From: Aeromicrobium stalagmiti
GTDB lineage: Bacteria > Actinomycetota > Actinomycetes > Propionibacteriales > Nocardioidaceae
Length of the DNA: 64,000 bases
Direction of reading: 5' to 3'
Assembly: GCF_013283745.1 (NCBI RefSeq)
Contig: NZ_JABSTZ010000004.1
Span: 186,001-250,000, forward strand
In this document: positions 1 through 6,862 of the stretch, one piece after another
How positions within the stretch are numbered: the first letter of the stretch is position 1
How the letters are laid out: every line of letters starts with the position of its first letter
Position numbers and translations under genes: made by a program
Notes under the pieces: generated by a model
The model's database searches: none
Told to the model about the DNA's origin: nothing
What the model saw: only the letters and a program-made list of their open reading frames with translations

Positions 1-1207
1 CCTGGTCGAGGTTGACGCCCTCCCACGTGGGCGCGTAGAGGACGGTCGGGACGTCCTCGTCGCCGAGCAGCGGCTCGCGGCGGATCGCGTGCACCTGCGG
101 GCGACCGACGTAGCGGTACTGGTCCTCGTGGACGCCGAGCCCGGACCGGCGGTAGCGGTCGGCGCCGGCCTCGCCGGCGACCCACAGCTCGTCGTACGCC
201 CGTGAGAACGGGTTGTTGGACGCGCTCTTGTCGCTGTCGCCGTGGCCGATGAACGCGCTCATCAGCGTCGGCAGGCGCAGCAGGTGGATGTTGTTGCCGG
301 TGTTGGAGGGATAGAGCGCGATGCGGGCCGACGAGAAGTCGAGCATCAGCAGCTCGCCGGCGTCACGCAGCTCCAGCACCGGGATCGAGGTCGAGGCGAC
401 CTTGGTGAACAGCGGGTGGTCTCGCACCACGATGAAGACCCGGCGGTCGAGCGCCTCGAGGCTCTCGAGCCAGGTGTTGATCTGGTAGGCCGCGGTCTCG
501 GGGCCGCTGAGGTGGACGACGACCTCGGGGCGGTAGCCGTCGAGGAAGTCCTGGATCTGGCGCAGGGGGCCGGTGAAGCCCGTCGCCCGCTTGGCCTGAC
601 GCATGCGCCACGAGGTGCGGACATCGGGGATCGTGAACCAGGCCAGGCCGACGATGCCCACGAGGCCGAGGGCCAGCACGAGCCACCACGGCGCGCCGAC
701 CGGCGCCGGCACCAGCACGAACAGCTGGGCGAGCACCACGACGACGATGCGGCGCGGCGGAGCGACGTGGATGCGGGGCGAGCCGGTGATGTTGCGGGTC
801 TCCAGCGGCTTGAGCGGGCCGACGCGGCGATACTCCTGGTGCAGGGCCCGGCCGCACAGCAGCAGGGCGAACGCGACGCTGATGACGATCAGCATGCGCC
901 AGGCGGCGATGCTGTCGATGCGGTCGCCGGCGACGACGAGCGCCACGATCACCCGCAGCGCGAACCGCATCGGGATGCCGAGCGAGCCCTGCTCGAGCAG
1001 CTGCGACGAGCTGGAGCCCCGCTTCTCGAAGACGAGCTCGCCGACGACGGAGACGAGCACCAGGACCAGCGCGACCGTCTCGAGGCCGACGGCGGTGCAG
1101 AGGACGGCGAGGAACAGGGCGCCGACGGCGGCGGCGAGGCCGGGAAGCTCCTGGCTGCGGCCCAGTCGGGAGAAGGCCGCCTGAGCAGCGCGGACGGGCG
1201 AGACCAT
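1..1207 (-). CDS. TagF-like CDP-glycerol:glycerophosphate transferase, membrane-anchored (3' end outside window)
   Basis: Reads leftward from ATG at 1207-1205 and stays open to the window edge (about 402 codons seen). The N-terminal ~170 residues hold several hydrophobic segments. After them comes a soluble part with FIGHGDSDKSAS, NPFSRAYDELWVAGEAGADR and VLYAPTWEG, which are hallmarks of the teichoic-acid glycerophosphotransferase family (TagF/TagB). Such enzymes transfer glycerol-phosphate, or a related polyol phosphate, onto a cell-wall glycopolymer at the membrane. The substrate cannot be told from sequence. The membrane N-terminus fused to the transferase is an actinobacterial arrangement. 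An in-frame GTG lies two codons upstream. Divergent from trkH across about 53 bp. The C-terminus is not visible. Confidence 0.8.
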   Translation of the reverse strand, partial: MVSPVRAAQAAFSRLGRSQELPGLAAAVGALFLAVLCTAVGLETVALVLVLVSVVGELVFEKRGSSSSQLLEQGSLGIPMRFALRVIVALVVAGDRIDSIAAWRMLIVISVAFALLLCGRALHQEYRRVGPLKPLETRNITGSPRIHVAPPRRIVVVVLAQLFVLVPAPVGAPWWLVLALGLVGIVGLAWFTIPDVRTSWRMRQAKRATGFTGPLRQIQDFLDGYRPEVVVHLSGPETAAYQINTWLESLEALDRRVFIVVRDHPLFTKVASTSIPVLELRDAGELLMLDFSSARIALYPSNTGNNIHLLRLPTLMSAFIGHGDSDKSASNNPFSRAYDELWVAGEAGADRYRRSGLGVHEDQYRYVGRPQVHAIRREPLLGDEDVPTVLYAPTWEGVNLDQ

Positions 1208-1248
1208 ATGCACGAAATTATCACGCGGACGCCGCTGTCGACCTGCGG

Positions 1249-1254
1249 TAACGT
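1249..1254 (+). promoter_or_regulatory. -10 box of trkH, leaderless layout
   Basis: TAACGT sits 6 nt before the GTG start at 1261, so the transcript should begin at or within a base of the start codon. No Shine-Dalgarno sequence lies between them. Inferred from spacing only. Confidence 0.5.
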
Positions 1255-1260
1255 CGTGGC

Positions 1261-2616
1261 GTGCCCCGCCCTCTGAGGCTGCGGATTCCGGCCTCGATCG
1301 CGCATCCGGTCCGCCTGCTGCCGCTGACGTTCCTCGCCCTCATCCTGGTCGGCACCCTGCTGCTCCTGCTGCCCTTCGCGCGGTCGGGGGAGTCGTCGCC
1401 CGGCTTCATGCCGGCCCTCTTCACGTCGACGTCCGCGGTCACGGTCACGGGCCTCGCGACGGTCGACACGTCGACGTACTGGTCGCCGGCCGGCCAGGGG
1501 ATCATGCTCGTGCTGGTCGAGATCGGCGGACTCGGCATCGTCGCGCTGGCCACCGTGCTGGGCCTGTTCATCGGTGGCCGGCTGGGGCTGCGCACCCGCC
1601 TCGTCGCCCAGGCGGACATGCACGTCGTCAACATCGGCGAGGTGCGCCCGCTGTTTCGCCGCGTCGCGATCACGATGCTGTTCTTCCAGTCGGTGACAGC
1701 GCTGGTGCTCACGATCCGCTACCGGTCTGCCTATTTCGACGACCTGCCCACGGCCCTGTGGCACGGGGTCTTCGACGCCGTCATGGCCTTCAACAACGCG
1801 GGCTTCTCGCTCAACAGCGACAGCCTGGTCGGCTATGCGGGCGACGGGCTGATCATCATCCCCATCGCGCTCGCGGTGTTCGTCGGCGCGATCGGCTTCC
1901 CGGTGCTGGCCGAGCTGTTCAGCGGATGGCGCACGCCGGCGCGGTGGACGATCCACACGCGCCTGACGGTGTGGGGCTCGATCGGCCTGCTGATCGTCGG
2001 CGCGGCAGCCTTCCTGCTGCTGGAGTGGAACAACCCGAGCACCCTGGGCGGCAACGGGTTCTGGCACAAGGTGGTCACGGGCATCGAGGGCGGCATCATG
2101 CCCCGATCGGGCGGCCTCAACAGCTTCGACTGGGGCCAGGTGCGGCCCGAGACCCTCAACGTCGGCATCATCTTGATGTTCATCGGCGGTGGCAGCGCCA
2201 GCACGGCCGGCGGCATCAAGATCACGACCTTCCTGCTCCTGGCCTACGTCATCTGGGCCGAGCTGCGGGGCGACCCGGACGTCACGATCGGCACGAGGTC
2301 GATCGGCCCGCGCGTCGTCCGCACCGCGATCACGATCGCGCTGCTCGCGGTGATGCTCGTGACGACGACGACCTTCATCGTGATGCTGATGACCGACTTC
2401 ACGTTCGACCAGGTGCTGTTCGAGTGCACGTCGGCCTTTGCGACCGTCGGTCTGAGCACGGGGATCACCCCCGACCTGCCGCACGACGCACAGGGCGTCA
2501 TCATCGTCCTGATGTTCCTGGGACGCGTCGGCACGATCGCCGCGGCCGGAGCACTCGTGCTGCGGCGTAGGATGCCGCGGTACCACCTTCCCGAGGAGCA
2601 ACCGATCATTGGCTAA
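1261..2616 (+). CDS. trkH: TrkH/KtrB-type potassium uptake channel subunit
   Basis: 451 residues, the usual length for KtrB-like members. This is the membrane pore of a potassium uptake system, opened by the cytoplasmic TrkA/KtrA partner encoded next. The four selectivity-filter turns are visible: TVTGL (about 61-65), NNAGF (178-182), PRSGGL (281-286) and ATVGLSTG (394-401). The gating-loop-type stretch GGGSASTAGGIK lies at about 309-320. GTG start chosen from the TAACGT box 6 nt upstream. The stop overlaps the trkA start, so the two are translationally coupled. Confidence 0.95.
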   Translation: MPRPLRLRIPASIAHPVRLLPLTFLALILVGTLLLLLPFARSGESSPGFMPALFTSTSAVTVTGLATVDTSTYWSPAGQGIMLVLVEIGGLGIVALATVLGLFIGGRLGLRTRLVAQADMHVVNIGEVRPLFRRVAITMLFFQSVTALVLTIRYRSAYFDDLPTALWHGVFDAVMAFNNAGFSLNSDSLVGYAGDGLIIIPIALAVFVGAIGFPVLAELFSGWRTPARWTIHTRLTVWGSIGLLIVGAAAFLLLEWNNPSTLGGNGFWHKVVTGIEGGIMPRSGGLNSFDWGQVRPETLNVGIILMFIGGGSASTAGGIKITTFLLLAYVIWAELRGDPDVTIGTRSIGPRVVRTAITIALLAVMLVTTTTFIVMLMTDFTFDQVLFECTSAFATVGLSTGITPDLPHDAQGVIIVLMFLGRVGTIAAAGALVLRRRMPRYHLPEEQPIIG

Positions 2617-3283
2617 GGACCGCAACAACTCCGCGACCACCCCCGTCATCGTCCTGGGTCTCGGGCGCTTCGGCACGGCCGTCGCCCGATCGCTGGTGCA
2701 GCTGGGCCACGAGGTGCTGGCCGTCGACGAGCGTGCCGACATCGTGCAGAAGTACGCCAGCGACTTCACGCACGTCGTCGCCGCCGACACGACCGACACC
2801 GAGGCGCTGCGTCAGATCGGTGCCGAGCAGTTCCAGGTCGCCGTCGTCGGCATCGGCACCGACATCGAGGCCAGCGTGCTGACGGTGCTCGGCCTGCTCG
2901 ACCTCGGCGTCAAGGAGGTGTGGGCCAAGGCGATCAGCGGCAAGCACGCGGCGATCCTCGAGCGCGTCGGCGCGACGCACGTCATCCGTCCGGAGTCGCA
3001 GATGGGCAAGCGGGTCGCCCACATGGTCACCGGCACGATGACCGACTTCATCGAGTTCGACGAGGGCTTCGCGATCGCACGCACGCGGTCACCGGAGCGG
3101 GCGACCGGCAAGACGCTGCAGGAGGCCGCCCTGCGCGCCGACTTCGGCGTGACGATCGTCGCCATCAAGTCGCGCGGCTCCGACTTCACCTACGCGCAGG
3201 CCACCACGCCGGTGCACGAGGGGGACGAGCTGATCGTGTCGGGTCCCACGTCCAAGGTCGAGGCGTTCTGCGCGTTGTCGTGA
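2609..3283 (+). CDS. trkA: TrkA/KtrA-type potassium uptake regulatory subunit
   Basis: 224 residues. RCK_N Rossmann domain with G17-x-G19-xx-G22 near the N-terminus, then an RCK_C domain over roughly 140-224. This is the nucleotide-binding ring protein that gates TrkH. The TTG start at 2609 overlaps the trkH stop by 8 nt and is preceded by GAGGAG at 2593-2598, which decides this start. Two-gene operon with trkH. The 3' end overlaps the convergent EamA gene by 94 nt. Confidence 0.95.
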   Translation: MAKDRNNSATTPVIVLGLGRFGTAVARSLVQLGHEVLAVDERADIVQKYASDFTHVVAADTTDTEALRQIGAEQFQVAVVGIGTDIEASVLTVLGLLDLGVKEVWAKAISGKHAAILERVGATHVIRPESQMGKRVAHMVTGTMTDFIEFDEGFAIARTRSPERATGKTLQEAALRADFGVTIVAIKSRGSDFTYAQATTPVHEGDELIVSGPTSKVEAFCALS

Positions 3284-4191
3284 CGCGGCCGGCGCCGGTG
3301 CGACAGGGGCGACGCCACCAGTCGGCGCACTGCTGACGTCACGGCCGGTTGGCCTGCCAGCACCCCGCCCAGCACGAGCGCGACGCCCAGCGCCTGCGCC
3401 GGACCGAACACCTCGTGCATCACCACGACGCCGAGCACGGTCCCGACGACGGGGTTGACCAGGCCGATGAGGGCTGTGGCCCCGGCCGCCATGCGGCTGA
3501 GCCCGTGGAACCAGCAGACATAGGCCAGGCCGGTCCCGACGACGCCCAGCCACAGGTAGCCCGCCACGTTGCGGGCGCTGATCTGTGGCGGCGCGCCCTC
3601 GACGAGGGCTGCGACCGGCAGCAGCACCAGCCCGGCTGCGGTGAGCTGCCAGCCGGTGAGGGTGAGCAGGTCGGTGGGCCGCTCCCACTTCTTCAGCAGC
3701 ACGAAGCCCAGGGCCGAGCATGCGACGGCACCCATCGCGGCGAGCAGGCCGACCACGTCGACCGTGGCCCCGGCGCGCAGGACCAGCAGGCCCACGCCGA
3801 CGATGCCAACCGCGCCGCCCACGACGCCGCCGACGGTCGGACGCTCACGGATCAGGACGGCCGCGAGGGCCATCACCGCCAGTGGCGACAACGCCGTGAC
3901 GGTCGACGCCAGTCCGCCGGGCAGGCGGTAGGCCGCGGTGAAGAGCAGCACGAAGAACAGGCCCATGTTGCAGACGCCGAGCACGAGCGACCGCCACCAC
4001 CACGAGCCGTGGGGGAGCGACCTGCGGGCCAGGAGGATGACCAGCCCGACCGGCAGCGCTCGCACGACGGCCGAGAACAGCGGGCGGTCGGGCGGAAGCA
4101 GCTCGGCCGTGACGGTGTAGGTGGTCGCCCAGGCGACCGGTGCGACGACCGTGACCAGCGGTGTCCGCCATCCTGCGGAGATAGTTTCCAT
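3190..4191 (-). CDS. EamA-family (DMT superfamily) metabolite exporter
   Basis: 333 residues from ATG at 4191. It is highly hydrophobic with about ten membrane segments in two EamA repeats. The second repeat shows ALIGLVNPVVGTVLGVVVM, typical of drug/metabolite transporters. The substrate is unknown. The last ~30 codons run antisense through the end of trkA, so the natural tail may once have been shorter. The start codon lies inside a palindrome shared with the divergent MarR gene, and a TATAGT box (4204-4199) is 7 nt upstream, giving a leaderless layout. It is probably repressed by that MarR. Confidence 0.85.
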   Translation of the reverse strand: METISAGWRTPLVTVVAPVAWATTYTVTAELLPPDRPLFSAVVRALPVGLVILLARRSLPHGSWWWRSLVLGVCNMGLFFVLLFTAAYRLPGGLASTVTALSPLAVMALAAVLIRERPTVGGVVGGAVGIVGVGLLVLRAGATVDVVGLLAAMGAVACSALGFVLLKKWERPTDLLTLTGWQLTAAGLVLLPVAALVEGAPPQISARNVAGYLWLGVVGTGLAYVCWFHGLSRMAAGATALIGLVNPVVGTVLGVVVMHEVFGPAQALGVALVLGGVLAGQPAVTSAVRRLVASPLSHRRRPRHDNAQNASTLDVGPDTISSSPSCTGVVACA

Positions 4192-4224
4192 GGAAGAGAC
4201 TATATCTTCCGCGGAAGGTAGAGT
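4186..4224. promoter_or_regulatory. Divergent promoter with paired MarR-type operators
   Basis: Two perfect palindromes, TTCCATGGAA (4186-4195) and CTTCCGCGGAAG (4206-4217), share the TTCC-N2-GGAA pattern and are centred 21 bp apart, two helical turns. The leftward -10 TATAGT (4204-4199) serves EamA and the rightward -10 TAGAGT (4219-4224) serves marR; both are 6-7 nt from a start codon. Binding of a dimer at each site would cover both promoters, the usual MarR autoregulation layout. Confidence 0.65.
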
Positions 4225-4230
4225 GCAAGG

Positions 4231-4749
4231 ATGACCAGCCACGACCATGTCGACGTCATCGTCAGCCAGTGGGCCGCCGAGCGCCCCGATCTCGACAGCT
4301 CGCCCCTGCACGTCATCGGACGGATCTCGCGCCTGGCCGACCTGATCGACGAGCTGCTGCGCCCGGTCTTCGCCTCCGAAGGGCTCGGCAACGGCGACTT
4401 CGACGTGCTGGCGACGCTGCGGCGCAACGGGGCCCCGTACGAGCTGACGCCCGGTGAGCTGGGGGAGCGGACCATGGTCACCTCCGGCGCCGTCACCAAG
4501 CGGGTCGACCGGCTCGTGGGAGCCGGCCTCGTCGAGCGGCGGGTCAGCGACGCCGACGGACGGGGGCGGCACGTGCGTCTGACGTCCCGGGGCAAGGAGC
4601 TGATGGACGCGCTCTATCCGGTGCACCTGCGCAACGAGGAGCGCCTGCTCGCCGGCCTCACGGCCGAGGAGCGCGAGCAGCTGGGGGCGCTGCTGCGCAA
4701 GACGGGGGCCTCGATGGAGGCCGCCGGCACGCCCGACATGCGTCGGTGA
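4231..4749 (+). CDS. MarR-family transcriptional regulator
   Basis: 172 residues with a central winged helix: the recognition helix region around ERTMVTSGAVTKRVDRLV and the wing around DADGRGRHVRLTSRG with its Asp-Arg tip are classic MarR. It probably binds the two TTCC-N2-GGAA palindromes just upstream and controls itself and the divergent EamA exporter. The ligand is unknown. ATG start 6 nt after a TAGAGT box, with no clear ribosome site. Confidence 0.93.
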   Translation: MTSHDHVDVIVSQWAAERPDLDSSPLHVIGRISRLADLIDELLRPVFASEGLGNGDFDVLATLRRNGAPYELTPGELGERTMVTSGAVTKRVDRLVGAGLVERRVSDADGRGRHVRLTSRGKELMDALYPVHLRNEERLLAGLTAEEREQLGALLRKTGASMEAAGTPDMRR

Positions 4750-4823
4750 ATGTCGGGGAGTAACGTCGCTCGACGGAGCCGGCCGGGGGGTCGTGCCTCC
4801 GAGTCAAACAGGAGGTCCCTGAC

Positions 4824-6536
4824 GTGCTCCAGGCGTCTGACGACACATTCCGGCTGAATGCCGACTTCTTCGACTACTCGATCGTCGCGATCTACTTCAT
4901 CGTGGTGATCGGGATCGGTCTCCTCGCTCGCAGACAGGTGTCGAGCAGCATCGACTTCTTCCTGTCGGGGCGGTCGCTGCCCGCGTGGGTCACGGGCCTC
5001 GCCTTCATCTCGGCCAACCTCGGCGCCGTCGAGATCATGGGCATGTCGGCCAACGGCGCCCAGTTCGGCGTCGCGACGTTCCACTACTTCTGGATCGGCG
5101 CCGTGCCCGCGATGCTGTTCCTCGGCGTCGTGATGATGCCGTTCTACTACGGCTCCGGCGTCCGCAGCGTGCCCGAGTTCATGCGGCGCCGCTTCGGCAC
5201 CGGTGCGCACCTGGTCAACGCGATCAGCTTCGCCATCGCGCAGCTGCTCATCGCGGGCATCAACCTCTACCTGCTCGCCACGATCGTCAACCGGCTGCTG
5301 GGATGGGCCCTGTGGGTCTCGCTCATCGCCGCGGCGATCGTCGTGCTGAGCTACATCACCCTCGGCGGCCTGTCGGCGGCGATCTACAACGAGGTGCTCC
5401 AGTTCTTCGTCATCGTCGCGGCGCTGCTGCCGCTGACGATCATCGCCCTGCACAAGGTCGGCGGCTGGCAGGGCATCAAGGACAAGGTCGTCGGTGTCGG
5501 GGGCACGCCCAACAGTGAGCAGCTCTCGTCGTGGCCCGGCACCGACCTGACCGGCATCGACAACCCCGTGCTCTCGGTCATCGGCCTGGTGTTCGGCCTC
5601 GGCTTCGTGCTGTCGTTCGGCTACTGGACGACCAACTTCGTCGAGGTGCAGCGCGCCATGGCGTCCGACTCGCTCTCGTCGGCCCGCCGCGCCCCGATCA
5701 TCGGTGCCTTCCCCAAGATGTTCATCCCGTTCATCGTCATCATCCCGGGCATGGCAGCGGCGATCATCGTCCCGGAGATCGCCAACTACAAGTCCGGCAG
5801 CGGCGACACCGGGGGAGCGACCTACAACGACGCGATCCTGCTGCTGATGCGCGACCTGCTGCCCAACGGCATGCTCGGCGTCGCGATCGCTGGCCTGCTC
5901 GCGTCGTTCATGGCCGGCATGGCCGCCAACATCTCGGCGTTCAACACGGTCTTCAGCTATGACATCTGGCAGCAGTACGTCAAGAAGGACAAGCCCGACG
6001 GCTACTACACGCTCGTCGGACGCATCGCGACGATCGCGGCCACGGTCATCGCGATCGGCACAGCGTTCTTCGCGTCCAACTACGACAACCTCATGAACTA
6101 CCTGCAGACGCTGTTCGGCTTCTTCAACGCGCCGCTGTTCGCCACGTTCATCCTCGGCATGTTCTGGAAGCGGATGTCCGCGAGCGCCGGCTGGACCGGC
6201 CTCGTGGCCGGCACCGCCGCGGCCGTGGCGGTCGCCTTCCTCAGCGAGGACGCCTTCGGCAGCGCGAGCCTCGGCGTGATCGGGCTCAGCGGGCAGGGCG
6301 CGAGCTTCGTCGCGGCCGGTGCGGCGTTCGTGGTCGACATCGTCGTCAGCGTCGTCGTCACGATGTTCACCCGACCACGGGCCGAGAAGGAGCTCGCGGG
6401 CCTCGTCTACTCGTTGACGCCCAAGGAGTCGCTCGTCGACCCCGAGGAGAAGTCGCTCCCGTGGTTCCAGTCCCCGACGAAGCTCGCCGGCATCGGCCTG
6501 GCCATCGTCATCGTCCTGAACGTCCTGTTCCGCTAG
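4824..6536 (+). CDS. Sodium:solute symporter (SSS/SGLT family)
   Basis: 570 residues with about 13-14 membrane segments of the LeuT-fold SSS family. It begins with a typical first helix and FFLSGRSLPAWVTGLAFISA, matching the family signature after TM1. The region from about 255 to 300, FGYWTTNFVEVQRAMASDS, is well conserved in SGLT-like members. It carries a substrate into the cell with sodium; sugar, carboxylate or amino acid cannot be decided. GTG start supported by AGGAGG at 4810-4815. A TAACGT box at 4761-4766 could be the promoter. Followed after 9 nt by a small membrane protein. Confidence 0.92.
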   Translation: MLQASDDTFRLNADFFDYSIVAIYFIVVIGIGLLARRQVSSSIDFFLSGRSLPAWVTGLAFISANLGAVEIMGMSANGAQFGVATFHYFWIGAVPAMLFLGVVMMPFYYGSGVRSVPEFMRRRFGTGAHLVNAISFAIAQLLIAGINLYLLATIVNRLLGWALWVSLIAAAIVVLSYITLGGLSAAIYNEVLQFFVIVAALLPLTIIALHKVGGWQGIKDKVVGVGGTPNSEQLSSWPGTDLTGIDNPVLSVIGLVFGLGFVLSFGYWTTNFVEVQRAMASDSLSSARRAPIIGAFPKMFIPFIVIIPGMAAAIIVPEIANYKSGSGDTGGATYNDAILLLMRDLLPNGMLGVAIAGLLASFMAGMAANISAFNTVFSYDIWQQYVKKDKPDGYYTLVGRIATIAATVIAIGTAFFASNYDNLMNYLQTLFGFFNAPLFATFILGMFWKRMSASAGWTGLVAGTAAAVAVAFLSEDAFGSASLGVIGLSGQGASFVAAGAAFVVDIVVSVVVTMFTRPRAEKELAGLVYSLTPKESLVDPEEKSLPWFQSPTKLAGIGLAIVIVLNVLFR

Positions 6537-6545
6537 GAGACCCGC

Positions 6546-6824
6546 ATGAGCACTCAGCACCCGAACGACGACGAGCCGGTCAAGAAGGTCGGCGGCTTCG
6601 ACATCCGGTTCGTCATCGGCGGCCTCATCGGTGTCTACGGCGTCATCCTGACGCTCCTGGGCATCTTCAACGCCTCCGAGGAGGAGCTCGCCCGGGGTGA
6701 CGGGTTCAACGTCAACCTCTGGAGCGGCATCGGCATGATCGTGGCCGCCGCGGCCTTCGTCGCATGGGCCCGGTGGCGCCCGCTCGTCGTGCCGGTCAAG
6801 GACCTGCCCGACCACGACGACTGA
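6546..6824 (+). CDS. Small two-helix membrane protein partnered with the symporter
   Basis: 92 residues. A charged N-terminus (about 1-20) is followed by two hydrophobic segments (about 24-42 and 58-77) and an acidic tail ending DLPDHDD. No known catalytic motif. It starts 9 nt after the symporter stop with an AGGAGA ribosome site, so it is co-transcribed and may be an accessory subunit. Function unknown. Confidence 0.75.
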   Translation: MSTQHPNDDEPVKKVGGFDIRFVIGGLIGVYGVILTLLGIFNASEEELARGDGFNVNLWSGIGMIVAAAAFVAWARWRPLVVPVKDLPDHDD

Positions 6825-6834
6825 CGCAGGGGCG

Positions 6835-6855
6835 ACCGGGCCCGCCCGGTAACAT
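6835..6855 (+). promoter_or_regulatory. leuS promoter: -10 box beside a short palindrome
   Basis: TAACAT (6850-6855) is 7 nt before the GTG at 6863, a leaderless layout. Just upstream, ACCGGG and CCCGGT form a 6-bp inverted repeat (6835-6850) with a 4-nt spacer. It could be an operator or the end of the upstream transcript. Confidence 0.45.
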
Positions 6856-6862
6856 GCCGTCA

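Noticed and set aside
949-2799. Long antisense open frame across trkH and its left neighbour
   Set aside because: Arg/Asp/His-rich composition from reading GC-rich genes backwards; no family motif, and it crosses two well-supported genes. The same applies to many other long antisense frames, such as 22398-25934 and 8000-9865 on the minus strand.
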